Shown here one piece after another: positions 1 to 9,036 of a DNA stretch of 64,000 nucleotides; within the stretch, counting starts at the first letter, position 1, and each line of letters starts with the position of its first letter. Source of the stretch: Nemertoderma westbladi (Eukaryota > Xenacoelomorpha > Nemertodermatida > Nemertodermatidae); contig JAUCBJ010003174.1 in NCBI GenBank assembly GCA_032718475.1, forward strand, positions 1 to 64,000, read 5' to 3'. The position numbers were made by a program, and so were the translations under genes. The notes under the pieces were generated by a model that was not told the origin of the DNA, did no database searches, and saw only the letters and a program-made list of their open reading frames with translations.

Positions 1-284
1 TATATCATGTCTTAATTGATAAAAATGTAGTTTGCATTATTACGCTGTACTATAGGCTGTACTATATATAATAAGCTTTAGATTTTCTAGGTATATTTTA
101 TGTTAGAAAGCATTGTTTGTGTCAAAAACTGTAACAATGTATATTGGAATTGTTATATTTTTTTGGATAATGATTTATTTTGGTCCCTTTCTTTTTTGTT
201 CAGAAAGTCGATCAATATTTTGTTACAAATTGGATTTTGTGGTCCAAAAACAATATATTTTAAAAATTTTTTGTCAACTTACAG

Positions 285-416
285 ATAATACAGATTTCGT
301 TCAATTTTACACATTTTTGTTGTGTTTGCTGTCATATTGCGCCATCAACTCGATCATTAAAATAAATGGTATCCTTAAACATCGTCCACTTGATCTATCA
401 GCTCCTCTACTAATAG
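285..416 (+). CDS. Unidentified gene, internal exon A
   Basis: An internal exon between an acceptor (...acttacag) and a donor (ATAG|GTAATT). It starts with two bases of a split codon and ends with one base (phase 1). It encodes about 43 residues: a hydrophobic stretch with FYTFLLCLLSY, then KHRPLDLSAPLLI. The phase-1 end fits exactly the two-base start of the exon at 1261, which is the main reason to call both. The helical, leucine-rich character suggests part of a large helical-repeat protein, but I do not recognise the family. The start of the gene lies left of the window. It could be an upstream part of the dynein gene to the right, but the second exon's phase-1 end does not fit the phase-0 start at 5339, so at least one further exon, or a separate gene, is required. 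Confidence 0.5.
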
Positions 417-871
417 GTAATTTAAGGAATTATTATCTGCGTAGAAATAATCAAGTGCAATGAAGTTGATTGTTTAAATGGGAAGGTCCGATTGTTCCTT
501 CGTTTATATACGGGAGACCTTGTTGGCTACCTTGTCCAACAGCCCTTGGATTGTTTACTCGTGAAACTAAGTCTCTGGTGGACAGAATTCTATTCCGAGA
601 TATTGCCTAACATGAGCGGTTAGTACTTTTGTAGTAACATCTGGTCTAATTGAAACACGGCCACACTACCACACGGCCTCCCTATTATTGCTTTCGTCAT
701 ATTTCCATATCCTGCCCTCTCATTATTACATTCCATGGCATTTGCCTACACTCACCTTCGCTTATCGCATATTAATTCATTATCACCTCGTCCCCCCTCG
801 CGTGGTAACTGCAGTATCGTAATACTCTCTGTCACCAACCGAAACTGAGTATTGCTGTATTGTACATATCG
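417..871. other. Intron sequence, nothing recognised
   Basis: The left part of the intron between the two unidentified exons. It has mixed composition with no long open frame. I see no repeat or RNA gene here. Confidence 0.4.
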
Positions 872-1095
872 TTATTACGCAAATCCCATCTTGGTGAATA
901 ATCTCGCTTATCAATGTTAAGTAAGGCAAATGAGCAGGTTACAGTGGTACGGTACGTTCTAACCAAAACAATAAACAATAAACCAAAGTCAATAGAAAAG
1001 GTTGCCATTTTATTTTTTGGATAATCAGCTCATTGATTTCCCCTGGTGAGGGATGAATTTGATTGCGTAGAACGCCCCCCCCCCCCCCCCCCCCC
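872..1095 (-). mobile_element. Short non-autonomous element, family with G/C-run end (copy A)
   Basis: Read on the minus strand, this stretch starts with a run of 21 G (C on plus, 1075-1095) and a GCGTTCTACGCAAT segment, passes through TTTATTGTTTTGGTTA and CCACTGTAACCTGCTC, and ends near GATTTGCGTAA. The same landmarks in the same order occur at 54548-54784 (+) and partly at 17940-18070 (+). It therefore looks like a dispersed MITE-like family. No coding capacity is seen and no target duplication was found for this copy. Confidence 0.55.
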
Positions 1096-1260
1096 TTTAC
1101 CTGCATGTGTGATGTCTTGTGATATTCGATCCATCAGTCATCACATAGCTGCTTCATTCAACGTGAGTTATCTCACATGTCACCACATTATTGGAATACA
1201 GGAATCTTTAGAACATAATAATATAACTCATGAACTTAAATGTCAATATTATTTATTTAG

Positions 1261-1533
1261 CTGTATTTGGTCAGCCGTCGGATCAAATCAATGTCAATAT
1301 GTTCCAATCGACTTTCTACGAGAAAGCGTTGCTAGCAATACGAGACAATGTGATAACAAACCCCAAAGTCCGTTTATACGACGCCCTCAGTACGCAACCA
1401 GTCCCGCCGGAAGTGCGTCAACTCCTACTGGTCCTGCAACACGCGCCCAAGAAATACGGAACCACAGTGGCCCAGTTTGAGAGATTGGAATCTCTGATTG
1501 CCCTTGTCGTTTCTCCTTATATCGCCACTTCAG
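1261..1533 (+). CDS. Unidentified gene, internal exon B
   Basis: An exon of 273 bases between an acceptor (atttatttag) and a donor (CACTTCAG|GTTTAG). With the one base carried over from exon A it gives a clean frame of about 91 residues, including VFGQPSDQINVNMFQSTFYE and PPEVRQLLLVLQHAPKKYG. The sequence is well-behaved soluble protein with amphipathic helices (VAQFERLESLIALVV), quite unlike chance translation. I do not recognise the family; a HEAT/ARM-like helical protein is only a guess. The donor is weaker than most here (GTTTAG). The next exon was not found. The upstream intron contains a MITE copy with a 21-base C run. Confidence 0.65.
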
Positions 1534-1814
1534 GTTTAGTATTATCGAGTTTTTATTCAGTATTAGCACTATTTATCTTTATAGTCGGCTTGTTTAACGA
1601 ACGAACGTAGCGAATTAGTGAAGGTAAATGTCCGAGGATAAGAACACTATAAAGTAGCCAACTTTACAACATGTATTGAATTTAACGGAATTCATTAGGT
1701 TTATTTTCGAACTAATTAAGTTTTATACTACTTCTATTTTTCCACGTCGCTAAGGGTTGCCATGTTTCTGCAGAACTGTCATACTTCCTAGCAAGGAATA
1801 ACTGAACTTATAAG

Positions 1815-2089
1815 TAAAGTAAAGTAAATTTACTTCGGCCGCTAGGCCAGGGATTACGCACAAAGTCTGACGACTTATTTCCAGTGCGGTCCCCCCAGAA
1901 CTTTACTCCCCAGAGGAAATTCCAGTACTCATTTAGCTACCACTTAAGGATGTAAGGCAAAGATGCGCCCTGGCTGGTCCCTTTAAAGCATTCGTGCCGA
2001 AACGAAAACTGCCCTGGCCCATGTGAGGATCGAACCCACGACCTACGGGAGATGTGAATTCAATGCAACCACTACACCAAGGTGGAACC
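1815..2089 (-). mobile_element. tRNA-derived SINE
   Basis: On the minus strand the element opens with a tRNA-like head: CACCTTGGTGTAGTGGTTGC matches a pol III A box, and GGTCGTGGGTTCGATCCTC is a good B box about 40 bases on. A tRNA-unrelated body follows (about 2017 down to 1830), ending in a TTTAC-type simple tail near 1812-1830. This architecture is that of a SINE. Clear target duplications were not identified. The acceptor stem does not close and a body follows the head, so an intact tRNA gene is unlikely. Confidence 0.7.
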
Positions 2090-2099
2090 TAAGTCGAAG

Positions 2100-3215
2100 T
2101 AACTTTTTAATATTAATTAATTTTATATTTTATTTATTTATTGTTTTACTTCATATACGGTATATATTTTTTAATTGGCCCCATTTAGGGAAATATTTAT
2201 GAGTTATATTTAACGTATTAGTAATATTAACGTAAATTAACGTATATAGTAATTGTAGACTATAATCGATGCATTCCATCTTATGTGTTTTATGACCAAT
2301 TAGTCAACAGTGGTAATAGCGATACTAGACGATATAATTAACCCTTTTGTGACTACATTTTTTAGGATTCTATGTCGACGGCAAGAAGTTGTCACTGAGA
2401 GATTTAATACCATCAACCGATGACGTCACACCACGGAACACGGAACCATGACGACCATATTTGGGCAGATAGTCCCATATCATTGTTCTTCCAATCATTT
2501 ACTATATCTATATCATTTACTTTATGTATGTGCATTGTACATATTTTATGGAAGTAATGGAAAGGAAATTAAAAATAAATTGAAAAAATAAATTGAAATT
2601 TATTATCATTACCGAGTGAAGCACTTTGGAGAATCGTTACTCTTTAATAATATACCTGTATTATATTTCTTACAATTATCGCGCATGCGCAGTCTATATA
2701 AAGTATCATCTCTCCACTCTACCCGTTACTTATGGCGGATGACTAATTGGGAGTGAAGTTAACAAACGTTAATAACTTTAGGGTCATATAGTAATTATAG
2801 ATTCAAATGTAAATAGTCCTAAATATGTTTATATATTTTTCTTGGAACATGTTGAAACCGATATATGCTTTGGTGTTCGCTAAACCCTAAAACTATCATA
2901 CTATTTGAAATCCAAATGTAATTAACAAATTATTATTGTAAATTTTCTTCTATCTCAAAAATTGTGCTAATAATATTGGAATGAATTTTATACATAAAGA
3001 ACAAATTAAAGAAATAATACTGTTAATTATAATAATAATGTAAAGTTGTTGGTGTTTAGTTTTTGGTATATTATAGGCCAGTATATTTGTATGTTAAATC
3101 ACCATAATTCAGTCCAGTAAAATAAAAAAATTGACAAATAATTATTATGAAACCCATTAGTTGTATACATTTAATTGTGTTTATTATTTAATTTTAATTT
3201 GTGGCTGAATAATAG
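2100..3215. other. AT-rich non-coding sequence
   Basis: AT-rich intronic or intergenic DNA, with no open frame that looks like protein and no recognisable repeat apart from short A/T runs. Confidence 0.4.
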
Positions 3216-4777
3216 GTTTCAATTGACTCATGTTGGTGGAACAAGTTTCAATTGACTCATGTTGGTGGAACAAGTTTCAATTGACTCATGTTGGTGGAAC
3301 AAGTTTCAATTGAGTCATATTGGTGCTACAAGATTTAATTAACTCTTGTTGGTGGAACAAGTTTACAATTGAGTCATATTGGTGCTACAAGATTTAATTA
3401 ACTCTTGTTGGTGGAACAAGTTTACAATTGAGTCATATTGGTGCTACAAGATTTAATTAACTCTTGTTGGTGGAACAAGTTTACAGTTGAGTCATATTGG
3501 TGCTACAAGATTTAATTAACTCTTGTTGGTGGAACAAGTTTACAATTGAGTCATATTGGTGCTACAAGATTTAATTAACTCTTGTTGGTGGAACAAGTTT
3601 ACAATTGAGTTATATTGGCGGAACAAGTTTCAATAATTGCCCTGGTAGAGCAGGTTTCATTTGACTCTTGTTGGTGGAACAAGTTTCATTTGACTCTTGT
3701 TGGTGGAACAAGTTTCATTTGACTCTTGTCGGTTTAACAAGTTTCATTTGACTCTTGTCGGTTTAACAAGTTTCATTTGAATATTGTTGGTGGAACAAGT
3801 TTCATTTGACTCTTGTTGGTGGAACAAGTTTCATTTGACTCTTGTTGGTGGAACAAGTTTCATTTGACTCTTGTTGGTGGAACAAGTTTTATTTGAATAT
3901 TTTTTGTGGAACAAGTTTCATTGACTCTTGTCGGTTTACCAAGTTTCATATGAATATTGTTGGTGGAACAAGTTTCATTTGACTCTTGTTGGTGGAACAA
4001 GTTTCATTTGACTCTTGTCGGTTTAACAAGTTTCATTTGAATACTGTTGGTGGAACAAGTTTCAATTGACTCTTGTCGGTTTAACAAGTTTCATTTGAAT
4101 ATTGTTGGTGGAACAAGTTTCAATTGACTCTTGTCGGTTTAACAAGTTTCATTTGAATATTGTTGGTGGAACAAGTTTCAATTGACTCTTGTCGGTTTAC
4201 CAAGTTTCATTTGAATATTGTTGTTGGATCAAGTTTAATTTGACTCTTGTCGGTTTAAGAAGTTTCATTTGAATATTGTTGGTGGAACAAGTTTCATTTG
4301 ACTCTTGTTGGTGGAACTAGTTTCAATTGACTCTTGTCGGTTTACCAAGTTTCATTTAACTCTTGTTGGTGGAACAAGTTTCATTTGACTCTTGTTGGTG
4401 GAACAAGTTTCATTTGAATATTGTTGGTGGAACAAGTTTCAATTGACTCTTGTCGGTTTAACAAGTTTCATTTGAATATTGTTGGTGGAACAAGTTTCAA
4501 TTGACTCTTGTCGGTTTAACAAGTTTCATTTGAATATTGTTGGTGGAACAAGTTTCAATAAATTGACTCTTGATGGTGGAACAGGTTTCAATTGACTCAT
4601 GTTGGTGGAACAAGTTTCATTTGACTCTTGATGGTGGAACAAGGTACAATTGAGTCATATTGGTGGAATAAGTTACAATTTAATGACATCGAAGGAATAG
4701 TTTTCATTTTAAAATATATTTCAATTAATTATTTTTGGTGGAACAAGTTTCAATTAATTCTTGTCGGTGGAACAGAT
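3216..4777 (+). repeat. 29-bp minisatellite
   Basis: About 1.5 kb of degenerate tandem repeats. The basic unit of 29 bp contains TTTCATTTGACTCTTG followed by TTGGTGGAACAAG. A left subdomain (about 3300-3610) has a longer two-part unit of about 60 bp with GAGTCATATTGGTGCTACAAG. Variants carry TCGGTTTAACAAG. The array lies between the unidentified exons and the first dynein exon. Unlike the arrays inside the dynein gene, its unit shows no obvious exon-donor junction. Confidence 0.9.
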
Positions 4778-5338
4778 TAAATATATTCTTGCTAAGTGCA
4801 TGAAGCTTTCATTTACTTAAATTTTAAACTTAATTTAATTAAATAGGTTTCAATCAAGAAACATACTTATTATTGATTAATTTTGTAAATTTAGTAAATC
4901 GAATACTATTTCAACCCAATAAACAGGAATCCTATAAAGTTGTACTATAAAGCGGTCAGGTATGTTGTATGTTTACAACACAAAGGCCTTCTAACAAATA
5001 CAAATACAATCAAGAGTATGAACACAATAAAAATATAAAATATAAATTGAATTTACTACAATATAAAAGTGGAAATATATAATACAAAACACAAAGAAAT
5101 ATACCTATAAAGTGGTACATGTATCCTCTGAATTGGTACATTTATCCTCCTGTAATAATAATTTTGTTAAAATATTCTATAATAATTTAATTTAAAATGT
5201 GTAATAACTTCATGCAGAAAAAAAAATTAACCAGTGATATTTAATAAAAAAAAAAATAACTAATTTATTAATTTTATATTCTTATTCTTTTGTATGAATC
5301 TATAATTTTGGTCTGCTATGTTATTGACTTGCTTATAG
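4778..5338. other. AT-rich sequence upstream of the first dynein exon
   Basis: AT-rich intron sequence ending in the acceptor cttgcttatag at 5338. No gene or repeat family is recognised. Confidence 0.4.
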
Positions 5339-5551
5339 GTTGAAGAGGCGTGGAAATCCATGGAGTTTATTATTTTGCCTCACCGTGAGTCTAAAGACGT
5401 GTTTATAATGGGAGGCACTGACGATATTCAGGTTCTATTGGACGACAGTAACGTCAACATATCGACGATCGCGAGCAGTCGGCATGTAGGACCGATTCGA
5501 CCTCGCGTAGAGGAGTGGGTCAAGAGTTTGGTTCTATTTGGCGACACATTG
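5339..5551 (+). CDS. Axonemal dynein heavy chain, exon 1 of 5 in window
   Basis: Encodes 71 residues in a single phase-0 frame (acceptor cttatag, donor ACATTG|GTGAGA). The text LPHRESKDVFIMGGTDDIQ, then LLDD, then IASSRHVGPIRPRVEEW is diagnostic of the N-terminal tail/linker region (DHC_N2) of axonemal dynein heavy chains, the ATP-driven microtubule motors of cilia. I recall closest agreement with inner-arm single-headed chains of the DNAH1/DNAH6 type but cannot separate them without a search. This fragment precedes the AAA+ motor ring, which is not in the window. The frame joins cleanly to 7387. Earlier exons must lie to the left but were not found. Its donor is not amplified, in contrast to the next four. 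Confidence 0.93.
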
Positions 5552-7386
5552 GTGAGACTCTCGTTAAATATTATTATTATCCTTCGTATGTCCTTTAAAT
5601 CATGGTACATTAACTATATCGTATAGTATTTTCAAATAATACATGACACCACTTGACTGTGATATAGTAGATTCATTATTATGAAAAAACATTATGAAAG
5701 TTTTGTATACCAATTCCCGAAGTTATCGCACTAAAGTAAGACGTAGTGTAACAGCGTTATATTATTTATTTGGTGATGGCCATCACAAATATATATAGTT
5801 TGTAAAATATATTTGGTCTGCACTGATATGCCCATTCGAAACTATATAGTGCGGATTTTGAAGCTTTTGACCCCTTCGAAAAGGTTCTTGGGATATAAAA
5901 ACAAAAGGTGAAGGCAGGTTCAATACAACACCATCGCTCGCATCAATCCAATAAAAGCATACAACCATAATACACCGAGGGTCAGTTATCAGATACAGAT
6001 TAAAATTGAGCAATTCTATCCCAAAATCGGTACTTAAGAAATTTAAATAAATAATTAAGAAAATTTAACCAAACTTTTACTTAAAAAAAAACTTTCGCAT
6101 TGGCAGCTTGGCATCGATGTCATAGAAGTCCACAGTCAAACTACTCAAAAAATTCAATGCATTCTTCAGTCCTCGGGTCTCGCTCATCGGTTACTCCAGT
6201 TTGCCCGTAGCGCTAGCGCAGTAGCGATACCAAAAGTCGAGGTCGCCAACGACACTGCGACAGACAGAGGTGGTGGCCTTGATGCCGAGTTATTTGAGTA
6301 CCGGTACAATTCCAAAATGTTGCTGGGTATTGCAGTATTGGGCCTAGTGCAGTAGCGGATACCGGGACATGGAATAAAGGTCAGCTGGTACAACCTGATA
6401 ATATGTCAGTCTGTCTTAAGTCCGCATAATTTCAAAACTTCCATGGCTGCCGTTGCCGAGCATGATTGGCGGGTGGCGCCAACGACCTGAAGACGGTACC
6501 GGTAACTTTGTACCACTGTAACACACAGTACCGTACTGTAAAACATATGTTTAATAAGATTAAGGTACCGGTGTCGTACTCTGAACTCTGCAATCTGGAA
6601 ATGCTGGAATGGCTGAAAGTGAAATAGGCCTACCACACTTCCCAAGGCCACATTATTGCGGCATTGTACCGTTATTACTGAATCTCAAACCCACCTGATA
6701 TATCCTGCAGTCTCCTAGCAACCAGCTGATGCCAAGCCTAATAATTTTTGGATAGATAAATTTATTAGAACTGCAAGACAGTTACACAGATTCTGCACGA
6801 AGACCCCACGCAAATTCAACTTGGAAAATTTCTAAACTTTTGCCAGACTACATATGTACCAAGTTTGGATATATTTTATTGAGATTTGGCTGAGTTATTA
6901 ACGTTTAAAATTGGACACAACAGATCAACAGAACAACAGACACACCGATTGAGTTAGTGGTACCCGTATGCTAAGCTCGCTTACTTTCGTCGCTCGCCCC
7001 ACATATATTATTGCTTGCAATTAATTACCTTACAGAGTCAAGAACAGATTCAGTTAGTTTCTAACTTTGTTCCTTTAAAGCTTTAAGTTTGTTTGAGTCG
7101 GAATAATTAGTTGCTCTTGATATTTTGGGAAACTATAACGCTGACTCAACAAACCGCTTATTCTTCGTTTATTTGGCTTGATTCAATACACACTACCTAC
7201 TTAAGTTAGCTTGAATCCGGCTTAGCTAAAGCCAGTTCGCAACTAGCTTGAGAAACTAATACCTCAATGATTGAGCATAGAACGGAGCTTTGGTGTACCT
7301 TAAACAACTCGAAGTAGAACGCAATATGGTTCCTAATCAATGATTTAATCAATTAATTAATTTGTAATATTGTTTCTCCTATTCAG
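5552..7386 (+). other. Dynein intron 1
   Basis: An intron of 1.8 kb with short open frames of no recognisable content. The stretch 6780-6920 resembles a worn retroelement 3' end but cannot be assigned. The branch/acceptor region ends in tctcctattcag. No tandem array is present. Confidence 0.5.
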
Positions 7387-7567
7387 GATGAGTGGATGAA
7401 CTGTCAGCGAAACTGGTTGTATCTCGAATCGATATTCAGCGCCCCTGATATCCAAAGACAATTGCCTGCCGAAGCCAAGATGTTTATGCAGGTGGATAAA
7501 AGCTGGAAGGATATAATGAGAAAAACGAACAGATTGCCCAACGCAATGCGAGCCGCAACCCTACCTG
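7387..7567 (+). CDS. Axonemal dynein heavy chain, exon 2 of 5
   Basis: Encodes about 60 residues, including NWLYLESIFSAPDIQRQLP and VDKSWKDIMRKTNRLPNAM, the dynein tail motif around the conserved WLYLE-IF-APDI segment. Acceptor tattcag; donor CTACCTG|GTAAGT ending in phase 1, which matches the start of exon 3 (G+GA = Gly). The last 28 exonic bases (7540-7567) together with the first 8 intronic bases (GTAAGTCT) form the founder unit of the 36-bp array that follows. The annotated end assumes the first donor is used. Because every copy carries the same donor and 36 is divisible by three, later donors would also keep the frame. Confidence 0.93.
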
Positions 7568-8441
7568 GTAAGTCTAACTCAATGCGAGCCGCAACCCTAC
7601 CTGGTAAGTCTAACTCAATGCGAGCCGCAACCCTACCTGGTAAGTCTAACTCAATGCGAGCCGCAACCCTACCTGGTAAGTCTAACTCAATGCGAGCTGC
7701 AACCCTACCTGGTAAGTCTAACTCAATGCGAGCTGCAACCCTACCTGGTAAGTCTAACTCAATGCGAGCCGCAACCCTACCTGGTAAGTCTAACTCAATG
7801 CGAGCTGCAACCCTACCTGGTAAGGCAACCCTACCTGGTAAGTCTAACTCAATGCGAGCTGCAACCCTACCTGGTAAGTCTAACTCAATGCGAGCCGCAA
7901 CCCTACCTGGTAAGTCTAACTCAATGCGAGCTGCAACCCTACCTGGTAAGTCTAACTCAATGCGAGCCGCAACCCTACCTGGTAAGTCTAACTCAATGCG
8001 AGCCGCAACCCTACCTGGTAAGTCTAACTCAATGCGAGCTGCAACCCTACCTGGTAAGTCTAACTCAATGCGAGCCGCAACCCTACCTGGTAAGTCTAAC
8101 TCAATGCGAGCTGCAACCCTACCTGGTAAGTCTAACTCAATGCGAGCTGCAACCCTACCTGGTAAGTCTAACTCAATGCGAGCCGCAACCCTACCTGGTA
8201 AGTCTAACTCAATGCGAGCTGCAACCCTACCTGGTAAGTCTAACTCAATGCGAGCCGCAACCCTACCTGGTAAGTCTAACTCAATGCGAGCTGCAACCCT
8301 ACCTGGTAAGTCTAACTCAATGCGAGCTGCAACCCTACCTGGTAAGTCTAACTCAATGCGAGCTGCAACCCTACCTGGTAAGTCTAACTCAATGCGAGTT
8401 GCAACCCTACCTGGTAAGTCTAACTCAATGCGAGCTGCAAC
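7540..8441 (+). repeat. 36-bp minisatellite built from an exon-intron junction
   Basis: About 25 copies of a 36-bp unit: 28 bases copied from the end of dynein exon 2 (AATGCGAGCCGCAACCC then TACCTG) plus GTAAGTCT from the intron start. The period is confirmed by donors at 7568 and 7604. Units differ mainly at one C/T site (GCC/GCT). One internal unit is shortened near 7820. The whole array is open in the dynein frame, coding a 12-residue repeat (MRAATLPGKSNS), and the frame runs on to a stop just before 8530. Each copy therefore carries both coding sequence and a strong donor. Confidence 0.95.
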
Positions 8442-8587
8442 CGCTCACATAGTTTGCCACGCTTTGCCGCCCTTCGCCACTCATAGTTTTGTAGAATTTA
8501 TAACAGAGATATCTGAACAGATTGAATGATACTTGTACTCTTTATTTTATGCCTAACAGTTATTTATTAAAATTATATTTATTATAG

Positions 8588-8730
8588 GACTTTTGGAAAC
8601 ATTTAAGACCAACAACACATTGTTAGACCAAATAATGAAATGTTTGGAGCAATATCTGGAATCCAAGCGGGCTTTGTTTCCGAGATTCTATTTCCTTTCT
8701 AACGACGAATTACTCGAGATTCTAGCTCAG
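8588..8730 (+). CDS. Axonemal dynein heavy chain, exon 3 of 5
   Basis: Encodes 48 residues: LLETFKTNN, LLDQIMKCLEQYLESKR and FPRFYFLSNDELLEILAQ. The last of these is a hallmark of dynein heavy chain tails just before the motor linker. Acceptor tttattatag, start phase 1, end phase 0 at donor GCTCAG|GTCTGT. It joins in frame to exon 4 (TRNPHAVQPHLRKCFD). The donor is followed by several degenerate copies of its own surroundings (8727-8828). Confidence 0.95.
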
Positions 8731-8828
8731 GTCTGTAACTTTTTGTTTAGGTCTTTAACCTTTCCGCTCAGGTTTGAAACTTTTTCACTTTGGTCTGTAA
8801 CTTTTCCACTCAGGTTTGTAACTTTTCT
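8727..8828 (+). repeat. Degenerate 20-22-bp tandem repeat over a splice donor
   Basis: Starting at the donor of dynein exon 3, the motif (C)AGGT-TGTAAC-TTTT recurs about five times with 20-23-base spacing: CTCAGGTCTGTAACTTTT, TAGGTCTTTAACCTTT, CTCAGGTTTGAAACTTTT, TGGTCTGTAACTTTT and CTCAGGTTTGTAACTTTT. Three of the copies retain CTCAG|GT. It is short and diverged, so it looks like an old or small relative of the larger arrays in the neighbouring introns. Confidence 0.7.
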
Positions 8829-8843
8829 TCCCTTTGTTTATAG

Positions 8844-9036
8844 ACCAGGAACCCCCACGCCGTTCAGCCTCATCTACGTAAATGTTTCGACGCCATCGCG
8901 CTGCTGGAGTTCGGCGGCGGTGATGCCGGGGAAACTGGTGGCGATCAGCTGGCCAAGACGGTTTCGAACGACATCCTCGCCATGATCAGTCCTGAGAAAG
9001 AGAGAGTCAGTCTGGGGAAGGGGTTGAAAGCACGGG
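8844..9036 (+). CDS. Axonemal dynein heavy chain, exon 4 of 5
   Basis: Encodes about 64 residues, from TRNPHAVQPHLRKCFDAI through ALLEFGGGDAGETGGDQ to SNDILAMISPEKERVSLGKG and LKARG. NDILAM-SPE-E-V-LGKG-KARGNVE-WL is a strongly conserved dynein heavy chain stretch. Acceptor tgtttatag. The donor GCACGGG|GTGCGT gives a phase-1 end that is completed by GA at 15086 (Gly-Asn-Val-Glu). The glycine-rich segment replaces a longer proline-rich loop known in vertebrate homologues. The exon runs straight into a 5.8-kb array whose unit begins with its own last bases. Confidence 0.95.

Noticed and set aside
1046-1480. Plus-strand 144-residue frame with a proline run
   Set aside because: The prolines come from the C homopolymer of a MITE and the rest is a shifted frame over the real exon 1261-1533.
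3216-4777. CRISPR array
   Set aside because: Units are contiguous tandem copies without unique spacers, in a spliced eukaryotic locus; the same holds for the other arrays.
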